A DNA stretch of 64,000 nucleotides. Origin: Rheinheimera riviphila (lineage in GTDB: Bacteria > Pseudomonadota > Gammaproteobacteria > Enterobacterales > Alteromonadaceae). The translations under genes were made by a program, and so were the position numbers. Where the stretch lies: positions 62,001 through 126,000 of the forward strand of contig NZ_SACS01000015.1 of the NCBI RefSeq assembly GCF_004005945.1, in the 5' to 3' direction. The notes below the pieces were generated by a model. It saw nothing but the letters and a program-made list of their open reading frames with translations, had not been told where the DNA came from and did not search any database. Every line of letters starts with the position of its first letter. Position 1 is the stretch's first letter. This document shows, piece by piece, positions 51,831 to 60,876 of the stretch.

Positions 51831-53255
51831 TCAGCTTGGTTTTATTCGTAGCCAGCGGCTAGAAAACAACAATAGTGCAGTGCCAACAGTGAACATCAGC
51901 AGTTGCTGAAGCAACGAATATCCTGTTAGCAGCTTGTGCGATAACAGTTGCATCGCAATCAATAAAGCACAGCCGAAGACGAACGAGGCGAAAGCCACGA
52001 CTGTTCCAGGCAAGACTATCTGTCGCCAATAAGTTGCGCTCTGACGTTGCAACCAACTACACAGGCCCAGCCAGATCATCCAGCAGCACAATATGCCGGA
52101 AAGAAACAAACCAAAGCGTAACCAGGATGCAGCATAAAGCGATTGATGCAAGCCGTACCAGACACTACGGATTTGGGCGATTGGCGACAAGCTCGCCGCA
52201 ACAGGCGCGGCTTCTTCTGATGGATGTTGTTGATGTTGTTGATGTTGTTGATGTTGTTGCCAGCCTGAAGCGTCAAACCTAAACAGGACATTCGGTAACT
52301 GGTTACTGATCTGCGCCGCTGCACTACCGCTCAGCAGCACGGTGCTTTGGGCTGTTCCAGGCAATGTCAGACTGATTTTACCCACTGGTCGTCCGAGCTG
52401 TTGTTCTGCTGTGATTACCAAAGCTGCCAAATTCGGCAATGGCGCCGGATCGTCTTGCCTCGCACCGGCAAACGGCTGTGCTGGTGGAAATAATTCGGCA
52501 TAAAACTGATAAGGATTATCCGGATAGAGTTGGCGTTGCGGCGCACTGTTATCGCTAAACATCTGGGTTAACCAGCCACTGCTGGCAAACAGCAATGCAA
52601 ACGGCAAGGTTAGAACCGCCAGCTGATTGTGTCTTAAGGTTCGGGCTGTTTCCGGGTTCGAAGGAGAGGGTTTAATCTGCCACAAAGTCCGCCAGCGGCC
52701 ACGTAAACTCAGCAATCCGGCGATGGAGAGCAACAACCACAATAGCGCCAGATACGCCACCAGACTGCGACTGATTGGGCCAAACAGCTGCAGTAAGTTG
52801 TAATGCAGCTGGAAAAATAAACCACCGAGTTGATGGTCGGTGGCGCCAAATTTGATGGGCAATGCTTCGGTGATTGGCACACCGGTTTTGGCATCGAGCA
52901 GTTGTTGATAAAGCTGCGAATTACCCTGACCAGTCGCTCCTTGCCCGCTCATGGCTGCTTGCAGCCAGTGCAACGTCAGATAAGGTTTACGCTGTTGTGG
53001 TAACTCGATATACCACTGGGTCGCAGCTGGCGCCTGCTGCGTCAAAAATGCTTGAGCTAACGCGACACTGTTGGCAGTGGCAGCGCTGGTAGACGTAAAC
53101 TCCGGCGCACCATCAAACTTAAACAACTGAATATTATCCAGTTCTGCCCGGTAAAAACTCAAACTGCCGGTGAAGATAATTAACAGCAATAACCAGCCTA
53201 CCAACAAACCCAGCAGCAAATGTAGCTGTTTTAACCGCTGCACAAAACCGTTCAC
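51831..53255 (-). CDS. PepSY-associated membrane protein
   Basis: 474 aa. N-terminal helix (LHLLLGLLVGWLLLLIIFTGSLSFYRAEL) typical of PepSY-TM proteins, large periplasmic PepSY-containing regions, and further membrane helices (about residues 163-183, 212-230, 375-395, 415-435, 445-465). This class is often found with siderophore/iron or copper uptake genes. In the middle is an imperfect run of Gln-Gln-His units from 9-bp DNA repeats. Last gene of a three-gene operon with 4-bp overlaps. Confidence 0.85.
   Translation of the reverse strand: MNGFVQRLKQLHLLLGLLVGWLLLLIIFTGSLSFYRAELDNIQLFKFDGAPEFTSTSAATANSVALAQAFLTQQAPAATQWYIELPQQRKPYLTLHWLQAAMSGQGATGQGNSQLYQQLLDAKTGVPITEALPIKFGATDHQLGGLFFQLHYNLLQLFGPISRSLVAYLALLWLLLSIAGLLSLRGRWRTLWQIKPSPSNPETARTLRHNQLAVLTLPFALLFASSGWLTQMFSDNSAPQRQLYPDNPYQFYAELFPPAQPFAGARQDDPAPLPNLAALVITAEQQLGRPVGKISLTLPGTAQSTVLLSGSAAAQISNQLPNVLFRFDASGWQQHQQHQQHQQHPSEEAAPVAASLSPIAQIRSVWYGLHQSLYAASWLRFGLFLSGILCCWMIWLGLCSWLQRQSATYWRQIVLPGTVVAFASFVFGCALLIAMQLLSHKLLTGYSLLQQLLMFTVGTALLLFSSRWLRIKPS
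52223..52258 (-). repeat. Four 9-bp tandem repeats in the PepSY gene
   Basis: GATGTTGTT four times in a row; on the coding strand they encode Gln-Gln-His repeats. All in frame, so slippage would change length without breaking the gene. Confidence 0.9.
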
Positions 53256-53572
53256 AGCACGCCTCCGACGCTAAACTGCAATAAGCAGCTTAACAGCAGC
53301 AAAGCCGCCAGCACCCAGCGCAACCGTTTTGGCCATAACCCCAGCAACACCAGACATAAACAGCACAGTGGTCCAACAAAACTGGCAACAATCACCGCAT
53401 CAGGGCGGCTGAAGGTAGAGGACAAAACTTGCGCAATTAACGCCGACAATGGCGCCAGCAGCGACCAGCCCGCGCCGAGCAATAGAACAATTCGCAGCTG
53501 CAATAAACGACGTGGCGTCGACAGCCATGCCAGCAACGGCTGCAAAAAAACCGGCAGCACACTCAAGGTCAT
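53252..53572 (-). CDS. DUF3649-like small membrane protein
   Basis: 106 aa, three or four hydrophobic helices (LRIVLLLGAGWSLLAPLSALIAQVL, VIVASFVGPLCCLCLVLLGLWP, WVLAALLLLSCLLQFSV in parts). The composition and position next to a PepSY-TM gene fit the DUF3649 proteins that accompany such genes, but this is a family-level guess. Overlaps the genes on both sides by 4 bp. Confidence 0.7.
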   Translation of the reverse strand: MTLSVLPVFLQPLLAWLSTPRRLLQLRIVLLLGAGWSLLAPLSALIAQVLSSTFSRPDAVIVASFVGPLCCLCLVLLGLWPKRLRWVLAALLLLSCLLQFSVGGVL

Positions 53573-55062
53573 TGTTGGATCAGCAGCTGCAGTTGGTTCG
53601 TCAGTTCAGGCGTCACTTCCTGACTGGTAAAAGGCAATACCAAATCTTCTTTACCATCGTCGTTTAAATCCACCGCCAACGCATCCATGCCGCGTTTGGG
53701 CATCGCTTGTTGCTGCTTTGTGCTTTTATCGCTGAATAATTTTGCCGACGCCGGCGCAAAAGTCCGCAGGGTATCTTCACCGTCACCAACCACCAGACTG
53801 GCCACACCAGCGGCGTTTTTCAGCACTGTCGCCAGAGGCATATTGACCTGGCCACTGCCGATACTGATCTCCACCGTCACATCCTGGCTATACACCGGCT
53901 GACTGCCAAAACTACCGTCGGCCTGTTGTTTATAAAACTGCAGTTCGACATTGGCGGTGCCCGCCACCAAAGCGCGGATAATCGAACGCACGCCAATATG
54001 AGCCGCTGGTGTATAAAAATCGACGCGGTTGTCGTTGTCTAAATCAACAAATTTGACATCAAATTGCACGCCGGAGGTGCTGATCGTCTGATTTGGTTTT
54101 GGCTGGAAGCTAACGCCTGTCGCGCCTTTTTGGCCGTAGTGAATGTGGTAGCTGTAGTTTTGCTCCATCGCATCTACATATTGCTGCTGTTGCACCACCA
54201 AATCGACAACAGCATCGCCGTTAATATCCGCCAGCCGCTGCAATCTGGTAATGACCAAACCTTTAAAACTGCGACCATCGCCACCGCGCAGTTGGGCCTG
54301 ATTGTCCGGAGTCAGACCTACGCCCAGCGCCAACGCTGTCGGCGTCGTTGGAAAACTGCCATCCGCTTGCTGCAAAAACACCTGCAAGCTGTCATCTTTG
54401 GCAAAAGCGATATCGGTACGACCATCGAGGTTCAAATCAACCAGCCATGGCTTGCGGGCAATATAAGTAGGATCTTCATCAAACGCCTGCATCTGGCTGT
54501 CGATGGTCAGTTCGAAATGGCGAAATTTACCATCGACTTGCTGTAGCCACAGCTGATAACCATTAAAATCCGGCAATAAAAAGTCCGAGAGTTGGTCGTT
54601 ATTCAAATCATGGCTGAATTCGAGATGGCGCAATCTTTTAGTATCAACCACCCGATACAAAGAGCTGCTGGTCAGCAACTTGCGCCAACGTTTTTCGGTG
54701 TGATTGTAATGCGCCACACCTTCGGTGGTTAAACTGACCAACTGACTACCGCTTTGACCGGCAATGCTTGCTTGATCAAAAAACTGCGCCGTGGTCGGAA
54801 TGGCGATTTGACTGGCTTGCAGCGAATTTAATTCGACCTGACTAAGCCACCGATGTTCGGTGTTGTGGCCAGACACCAATAACAGCGGGTTGTCTTTGAG
54901 TTTTAACAGATGACCATTGGCCGGGTGATCCAGCTTCACTTGCTGGGTTTGAAAAGCGGTGGCAAAACAACTGCCGCTGAAAAATGCCAGCAGGCTCAAG
55001 GCTGTTCCAGACAACATACCTGGAAAAATCGATTTGGCAGATACTAAAGTCATGCGGAACAA
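53569..55062 (-). CDS. Exported FG-GAP/VCBS-repeat beta-propeller protein
   Basis: 497 aa. Signal peptide (SGTALSLLAFFSGSCFA), then beta-propeller-like repeats with calcium-loop motifs: DLNNDQLSDFLLPD, DLNLDGRTDIAFAK, DINGDAVVDLVVQ, DLDNDNRVDFYTP and DLNDDGKEDLVLPF. Likely a periplasmic or surface protein that binds a ligand through the propeller. First gene of the operon with the DUF3649-like and PepSY proteins, an unusual association. Confidence 0.88.
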   Translation of the reverse strand: MFRMTLVSAKSIFPGMLSGTALSLLAFFSGSCFATAFQTQQVKLDHPANGHLLKLKDNPLLLVSGHNTEHRWLSQVELNSLQASQIAIPTTAQFFDQASIAGQSGSQLVSLTTEGVAHYNHTEKRWRKLLTSSSLYRVVDTKRLRHLEFSHDLNNDQLSDFLLPDFNGYQLWLQQVDGKFRHFELTIDSQMQAFDEDPTYIARKPWLVDLNLDGRTDIAFAKDDSLQVFLQQADGSFPTTPTALALGVGLTPDNQAQLRGGDGRSFKGLVITRLQRLADINGDAVVDLVVQQQQYVDAMEQNYSYHIHYGQKGATGVSFQPKPNQTISTSGVQFDVKFVDLDNDNRVDFYTPAAHIGVRSIIRALVAGTANVELQFYKQQADGSFGSQPVYSQDVTVEISIGSGQVNMPLATVLKNAAGVASLVVGDGEDTLRTFAPASAKLFSDKSTKQQQAMPKRGMDALAVDLNDDGKEDLVLPFTSQEVTPELTNQLQLLIQQ

Positions 55063-55355
55063 ACTCCTTGTGATGATGCGCGCAGGTTAAGTCCAGCAGA
55101 TGATACGCTGGTTTCGCAGGCTCAGACTGTCAAAAATGTAACAAATTCAACAGTTCGGTTAGATCGTGCTGCTGAATTTAGCAAAATCCATCGCAGGCAG
55201 CATTCTTTGTCATACCCAGCCACTCAAAAATCAGGCCGCAGCAGCCTGTGACTTGCTAAAAAAACCGGCCGCGAGCAGCCAATCAAGGTAAACTAGCAGC
55301 ATTCTGTTTGGTATTTTTGCCAGAACCTTCGGGTCTGGTGTCACAAGGGTTTGTT

Positions 55356-56291
55356 ATGTCTATTAACTGGTTTCCAGGACACATGCACAAGGCGCGCAAA
55401 GAAATCGCCGAAGTGATGCCGCAGGTCGATGTCATTATTGAAATGATTGATGCCCGCATTCCATTTTCCAGCGAAAACCCTTTGGTGCCGGAACTGCGTG
55501 GGGATACGCCTTGTATCAAGGTGCTGAATAAAGCCGATTTAGCCGATCCGGCGATCACCAAGTTATGGCAAGAGCATTTTGAGCGGCAATCCGGCGTGAA
55601 AGCCATTCCAATCAGCCAACAAGATCCGGGTCAAATCCGCGCTTTATTAGACCTTTGCACCGAATTATTACCCGATCGCAACTTCGACGTCCGTGGTGCC
55701 CGCGCGATGATTATGGGGATCCCAAACGTCGGAAAATCAACGCTGATCAATACTTTAGCCGGACGAATTATTGCCAAAACCGGCAACGAAGCGGGTGTGA
55801 CCAAAGCGCAGCAGCGGATCAAACTGGATAACAACGTCATTCTGACCGACACGCCGGGCTTTTTATGGCCAAAACTGAGCCCAGCCAGCTGTGGTTACCG
55901 CTTAGCCGTCACTGGCGGCATTAAAGATACCGCCTTTGATTACGCTGATATCGCCATGTTCGCCGCCGATTATTTACTCAAAGCCTATCCACAGCAGGTG
56001 ATGGCGCGGTATCAACTGAGCGAGCAGCCGGAAAATGACTTAGCTTTGCTGGATGCCATTGGCCAGCGCCGTGGTTGTATGGTGAAAGGTGGCATCGTCG
56101 ATTTAACCAAGGCAGGTACAATTTTGATTACAGAATTGCGTGCCGGTTTATTCGGCCCGGTCAGCCTGGAAACGCCGGATATGGTGACACAAGAATTAGC
56201 CGATGCTAAGTTAGAACAAGCCCGCATCGAAAAAGAAAAAGCGGAGCGCGAAAAAGAACGGGCGCGTAAGGCGAAAAAGAAATACCGATAA
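55356..56291 (+). CDS. ylqF: Ribosome biogenesis GTPase YlqF (RbgA)
   Basis: 311 aa from the ATG at 55356 (MSINWFPGHMHKARKEI, the family's own N-terminus). Circularly permuted GTPase: G4 LNKADLAD comes before G1 GIPNVGKSTLIN and G3 DTPGFLWP. It helps late 50S assembly. Ends with a Lys/Glu-rich tail (RKAKKKYR). Monocistronic; the gap of 293 bp to the divergent VCBS gene holds both promoters. Confidence 0.95.
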   Translation: MSINWFPGHMHKARKEIAEVMPQVDVIIEMIDARIPFSSENPLVPELRGDTPCIKVLNKADLADPAITKLWQEHFERQSGVKAIPISQQDPGQIRALLDLCTELLPDRNFDVRGARAMIMGIPNVGKSTLINTLAGRIIAKTGNEAGVTKAQQRIKLDNNVILTDTPGFLWPKLSPASCGYRLAVTGGIKDTAFDYADIAMFAADYLLKAYPQQVMARYQLSEQPENDLALLDAIGQRRGCMVKGGIVDLTKAGTILITELRAGLFGPVSLETPDMVTQELADAKLEQARIEKEKAEREKERARKAKKKYR

Positions 56292-56381
56292 AGTTGGAAA
56301 ACTCCAACACCTGGCGCCCGCCATCCATTCCCAACATCAGCAATGATGGCGGGTTTAGGTCCCAGGAATATGGAGTTTGTT

Positions 56382-58046
56382 ATGTTGTTGTCCCGCGTTT
56401 ATCAGGCGGTGTTGCTGACGGTCGTCACCGCAACACCCGCCCTCGCCGCTCCGGTGGTGGTCAGTCAGATTCAAGGTTATGGTTTTGATGAAAAACGCAC
56501 ATTAGTGCCGTTTCAAAGCCTGGTATTCGATGACGTCACCGGCAAAGTGCTAGCGCGGGGTGATGCCAACCTCGCCAAAAACTACCCAAATGCAAAAGTG
56601 ATTGATGGTCAGGGCAAAACCCTGTTGCCAGGCTTAATTGACGGCCATGGTCATGTACTGGGACTCGGCCAAAACCTGGCGCAGGTTGACCTTCGCACCA
56701 GCAGCAGTGAAGCACAAGCGGTGGCCAAAGTCGCGGCCTTTGCCAAAACCCAGCCCCAGGCACAGTGGATTTTAGGCCGTGGCTGGAATCAGGTGTTATG
56801 GCCAACGCAGCAATTCCCCAGCACCACCTTACTTGATGAAGAAATCAACGATAAACCGGTTTGGCTGAGCCGCGTCGACGGCCATGCCGGTTGGGCCAAC
56901 AGCAAAGCCTTACAACTAGCGGGCATCACCAAAGAAAGTATCGACCCACCGGGTGGGCAAATTTTGCGGGATGACAAAGGCAATCCAACCGGCGTGTTAA
57001 TCGATAACGCCATGGGTTTGCTGGAAAAGAAAATCCCCCAACAAAACGAAGCTGAACGCCAGGCCGCACTAACTGCTGCTTTTGAACATCTGCTGGCACT
57101 TGGCATTACCAGTACCCATGATGCCGGTGTAGATGCGGCCAATCTGGCGTCGTACCAGACGTTACAGCAACAACAAAAAATTCCGCTGCGTATTTATGCC
57201 ATGTTATCTGCCACTGATCCGATGTTACAAAAATGGCTGCAAGCAGGCCCGATTGACGATCCAACCGATGTGCTGGATGTACGTTCAGTGAAAATTTACG
57301 GCGATGGCGCGCTCGGCAGCCGCGGTGCCGCTTTGCTGGCTGATTACAGCGACAAAGCCAAAGAACGGGGTTTACTGGTGACCCAGCCTGATGCGTTAAC
57401 GCAGCTGATGAAAATGACCATCAACGCTGGTTTTCAGGCCAACGTGCACGCCATTGGTGATTATGCCAACCGGTTGGTGCTGGACCGTTTTGAACTGCTG
57501 GTCAGCGATAAAGATCGCCAGGCTGGTCGCCATCGGGTCGAGCATGCGCAAATTGTTGCACCGGTGGATATTCCCCGTTTTGCCAAACTGCAGGTGTTGC
57601 CATCAATGCAGCCAACCCATGCTACCTCCGATAAAAATATGGCCGGTGACCGCTTGGGTGTCGCCCGTTTGCGTGGTGCTTATGCCTGGCGGAGTTTTGT
57701 AGATCAAGGAAGTATTATTGTTGGTGGTTCCGATTATCCGGTCGAACTTGCCAATCCATTCCATGGCCTGCACGCAGCTGTGACCCGTCAGGATCAACAG
57801 AACCAACCGGTTGGCGGCTGGCTGCCCGAGCAAAAACTGACGGTGACTGAGGCCTTGCGCTCATTTACCACAGACGCAGCCTATGGCGCTTATCAGGAAA
57901 AAGCCATGGGTAGTTTGCAGCCCGGCATGTGGGCGGATTTTATTCTGATTGACCACGACCTCACCCAAGTGCCACCAGAACAAATCTGGCAGACGCAGGT
58001 GCTGCAGACTTATGTCGGCGGCAAACAGGTGTTTCGTCGCAACTAG
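56382..58046 (+). CDS. Exported amidohydrolase (YtcJ-like)
   Basis: 554 aa from the ATG at 56382 with GGAG 6 nt upstream; it begins with a signal peptide (MLLSRVYQAVLLTVVTATPALA). Amidohydrolase domain: LLPGLIDGHGHVLGLG (HxH), VWLSRVDGHAGWANSKAL, VHAIGDYANRLVLD, HRVEHAQIVAP and GGSDYPVELANPF. Family members hydrolyse C-N bonds with one or two metals; substrate unknown. A terminator follows. Confidence 0.88.
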   Translation: MLLSRVYQAVLLTVVTATPALAAPVVVSQIQGYGFDEKRTLVPFQSLVFDDVTGKVLARGDANLAKNYPNAKVIDGQGKTLLPGLIDGHGHVLGLGQNLAQVDLRTSSSEAQAVAKVAAFAKTQPQAQWILGRGWNQVLWPTQQFPSTTLLDEEINDKPVWLSRVDGHAGWANSKALQLAGITKESIDPPGGQILRDDKGNPTGVLIDNAMGLLEKKIPQQNEAERQAALTAAFEHLLALGITSTHDAGVDAANLASYQTLQQQQKIPLRIYAMLSATDPMLQKWLQAGPIDDPTDVLDVRSVKIYGDGALGSRGAALLADYSDKAKERGLLVTQPDALTQLMKMTINAGFQANVHAIGDYANRLVLDRFELLVSDKDRQAGRHRVEHAQIVAPVDIPRFAKLQVLPSMQPTHATSDKNMAGDRLGVARLRGAYAWRSFVDQGSIIVGGSDYPVELANPFHGLHAAVTRQDQQNQPVGGWLPEQKLTVTEALRSFTTDAAYGAYQEKAMGSLQPGMWADFILIDHDLTQVPPEQIWQTQVLQTYVGGKQVFRRN

Positions 58047-58128
58047 CGGCAACTGATGAGCCAATAAGCGCAGCGAAATTCTGCTGCGATTTGTAAAAGC
58101 ACCAGCTACACTGCCAGATATTCAGATC

Positions 58129-58156
58129 ACGGACGCGCCGAGCGTCCGTACTTTTT
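58129..58156 (+). terminator. Rho-independent terminator after the amidohydrolase
   Basis: ACGGACGC (58129-58136), loop GCCGA, GCGTCCGT (58142-58149), then ACTTTTT. A perfect 8-bp stem 83 bp after the stop and just before the RNA methyltransferase gene. Confidence 0.85.
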
Positions 58157-58174
58157 CCAGCTGCAGGACAACCG

Positions 58175-58927
58175 ATGATTAGTCAAAAATGGGCCAAGCT
58201 CATTAAATCCCTTCATTTAAAAAAATTCCGCAAAGCCGAACAACTGTTTTTTGTCGAAGGCGAAAAAGCGGTAATGGAAGTGCTGGCGTCCGGCTGGCCA
58301 GTGAAAGCTTTGTTTGGTACTGCTGATTTTCTGGGCCGTCATCCAGACGCTGCGATCGCCGCTGAACTGGCGCATCCATGCACCGCTAGCGAATTAGAAC
58401 AAGTCGGCACCTTTACCAGCAACAACGCCGCCATCGCGGTGGTGGAATTACCGCACTACGCGCCATTTGCCGAACAAAACGGTGATTGGGTATTGGTACT
58501 GGATCAGATCAACGATCCGGGCAATCTCGGCACTATTATCCGCATCGCCGACTGGTACGGTATCGGCCATATTTTATGTTCCACCGATACCGTCGACGCC
58601 TTTAATCCTAAAGTGATCGCCAGCGCCAAAGGCTCGTTTTTACGGGTAAAACTGCATTATCAACCACTGGCTGAAGTGCTGGGCAAAGTCCGCCAGCCGG
58701 TATTTGGCGCTTATCTTGGTGGTGAATCAGTGCATCAGCTGCAACTGGCCAGCAGCGGTGGTTTTATCGTGCTCGGCAATGAAGCCAATGGCATCAGCAA
58801 CGAACTTGAACCCTTGATCAGCCGCCGCATCACTATTCCAGCTTTTGGTGACGCCGAATCGCTGAACGTCGGTATCGCCTGCGCAGTGATTGTCGATAAT
58901 TTGCAGCGGTTGTCTTCGACCGAATAA
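58175..58927 (+). CDS. SpoU/TrmH-family RNA 2'-O-methyltransferase
   Basis: 250 aa. N-terminal substrate-binding domain (SLHLKKFRKAEQLFFVEGEKAVMEVL by position 10-35) and the SpoU knot domain with VLDQINDPGNLGTIIRIADWYG, VIVLGNEANGIS (motif 2) and SLNVGIACAVIVDNL (motif 3). Transfers methyl from SAM to rRNA or tRNA ribose. Target site not predictable. Confidence 0.93.
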   Translation: MISQKWAKLIKSLHLKKFRKAEQLFFVEGEKAVMEVLASGWPVKALFGTADFLGRHPDAAIAAELAHPCTASELEQVGTFTSNNAAIAVVELPHYAPFAEQNGDWVLVLDQINDPGNLGTIIRIADWYGIGHILCSTDTVDAFNPKVIASAKGSFLRVKLHYQPLAEVLGKVRQPVFGAYLGGESVHQLQLASSGGFIVLGNEANGISNELEPLISRRITIPAFGDAESLNVGIACAVIVDNLQRLSSTE

Positions 58928-59028
58928 ATTCTATGGCAGTTGAGAATCAGCGGGTGGTGAGCAGCAAATTTTGTAGCGCCCCCCGACTTCCGGTACACTA
59001 AGCGCCCACCGCCCGTCCGGAGTTGCCC

Positions 59029-59958
59029 ATGTCTGAAACTGATTTACGACCTGATTTCCCAACCATCGAAGCTTTTGTCGGCAATACGCCACTGGTGAAA
59101 TTACAGCGGCTGGCCGCGCACACCCAAAGCACGGTGCTGTTGAAACTCGAAGGCAACAATCCGGCAGGTTCAGTGAAAGACCGGCCAGCACTGAATATGA
59201 TTGTGCAGGCTGAACTGCGCGGCCACATCAAACCCGGCGATACCATCATCGAAGCGACGAGCGGCAACACTGGTATTGCGCTGGCGATGGCGGCGGCGAT
59301 TAAAGGCTACCGGATGATTTTGATCATGCCGGACAACGCCACCAGCGAGCGCAAAGCCTCGATGCAGGCTTATGGCGCTGAGTTAATTCTGGTTAGCAAA
59401 GCCCAAGGCATGGAAGGTGCCCGCGATTTGGCCTTGCAGATGCAAGCGCAAGGCCAGGGCATAGTGCTGGACCAATTTAATAACCCGGATAATCCGGCGG
59501 CTCATCTTGGCAGTACCGGGCCAGAGATCTGGCAGCAAAGTCGAGGCCTTGTCACACATTTCGTCTCCAGTATGGGCACTACCGGTACCATTATGGGTGT
59601 GTCGACTTTTTTAAAAGCACAAAATCCGGCGATTCAGATCATTGGTTTACAGCCATCAGAAGGCAGTTCTATCCCGGGGATCCGGCGCTGGCCTGAAGCT
59701 TACCTGCCGGGTTTTTATCAAAAAGAACGGGTTGATCAGGTGATCGATGTCAGCGAAACCGATGCGGTCGCCACGACCCGGCAGTTAGCGCGGGTTGAAG
59801 GCATTTGCGCCGGAGTCAGTTCCGGCGGCGCGGTATTTGCTGCGATCAAACTGGCGGAACAACAGCCGGGCGCAGTGATTGTGGCAATCATCTGCGACCG
59901 CGGTGATCGTTATTTATCTTCTGGATTATTTGATGAAGCGCCGGACCGCGCTGACTAA
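59029..59958 (+). CDS. cysM: Cysteine synthase B (O-acetylserine sulfhydrylase)
   Basis: 309 aa from the ATG at 59029 with GGAG 6 nt upstream (the frame can start at TTG 59023). PLP lysine in GSVKDRPALNM, phosphate loop TSGNTG, substrate loop motif IVLDQFNNPDNPAAH, and GVSSGGAVFAA near the end. Makes cysteine from O-acetylserine and sulfide or thiosulfate. The cysTW permeases are elsewhere in the window, not adjacent. Confidence 0.95.
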   Translation: MSETDLRPDFPTIEAFVGNTPLVKLQRLAAHTQSTVLLKLEGNNPAGSVKDRPALNMIVQAELRGHIKPGDTIIEATSGNTGIALAMAAAIKGYRMILIMPDNATSERKASMQAYGAELILVSKAQGMEGARDLALQMQAQGQGIVLDQFNNPDNPAAHLGSTGPEIWQQSRGLVTHFVSSMGTTGTIMGVSTFLKAQNPAIQIIGLQPSEGSSIPGIRRWPEAYLPGFYQKERVDQVIDVSETDAVATTRQLARVEGICAGVSSGGAVFAAIKLAEQQPGAVIVAIICDRGDRYLSSGLFDEAPDRAD

Positions 59959-59966
59959 GGATCGCT

Positions 59967-60869
59967 GTGAGTTTTGCCATAAGTTATGAATGGATGGCGC
60001 TTGGTGCGGCAGTATGCTGGGCAATTGGCAGTTTAATTTCAGCCCCGGCATCGGCGCATCTCGGCGCTTTTGCTTTTACCCGTTGGCGGATGGCCTGTGC
60101 CAGTGTGCTGTTATGGTCGGTCGCCATTTACGCTGGCAGCTGGCAAACCCTGCCACCCGATAAACTGTGGCTATTGGCGCTGTCCGGCATCATCGGCATT
60201 TTGATTGGCGACACCGCACTTTTTGCGTCGATGAACCGCTTAGGACCGCGCCGCGCCGGGGTGTTATTCGCCACCCATGCCTTGTTTTCGGCGGTGCTGG
60301 CTTATCTGTTTTTGGGCGAAACGATTTGGGGCTGGACGCTGCTTGGTTCCGGTTTATTAGTCAGCGGCGTGATGAGTGCGATCTTATTTGGCAAACGCGC
60401 GGCGGAACAGCATCATTGGGAAACCAGCAGCCATCAACTGGGCATTGGCATTGGCTTAGGTTTGCTGTCGGCTTTATGCCAGGCGGTATCGACGCTGATG
60501 CTCAAGCCACTGATGGAAACCGATATCGACGCCATTGCAGCTTCGGCGGTGCGGATGACCACAGCGCTTTGCTGCCATTTAGTGTTGCTCTGGCTGGGTT
60601 TTAAAGTCGCGCGCAGTTATTTGCCGCTAACTAGAAAAGTGCTGGCGATGGTCGCTTTTAATGCGCTGCTGTCGATGGGCATTGGCATGACGCTGATTTT
60701 ACAGGCGTTAAAAGATGGAGATGCCGGTATTGTCGCGATGTTGTCGTCGGTGAGCCCGGTGGTGGTATTGCCGCTGTTGTGGCTGGTATATCGCCGTCGC
60801 CCGGCCATCGGTGCCTGGTTAGGTGCTTTATTGACGGTGCTGGGTACGGTGTTGATTTTACAGCATTAA
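59967..60869 (+). CDS. EamA/DMT-family transporter
   Basis: 300 aa from a GTG at 59967, 8 bp after the cysM stop. Ten membrane helices in two EamA repeats (GIIGILIGDTALFASMNRLGPRR first, and ALLSMGIGMTLILQALKDGDAGIVAMLSSVSPVVVLPLL second, in parts). Likely a metabolite exporter; close coupling to cysM hints at a sulfur-amino-acid or related substrate, but this is inference. Confidence 0.9.
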   Translation: MSFAISYEWMALGAAVCWAIGSLISAPASAHLGAFAFTRWRMACASVLLWSVAIYAGSWQTLPPDKLWLLALSGIIGILIGDTALFASMNRLGPRRAGVLFATHALFSAVLAYLFLGETIWGWTLLGSGLLVSGVMSAILFGKRAAEQHHWETSSHQLGIGIGLGLLSALCQAVSTLMLKPLMETDIDAIAASAVRMTTALCCHLVLLWLGFKVARSYLPLTRKVLAMVAFNALLSMGIGMTLILQALKDGDAGIVAMLSSVSPVVVLPLLWLVYRRRPAIGAWLGALLTVLGTVLILQH

Positions 60870-60876
60870 TTCAGGA

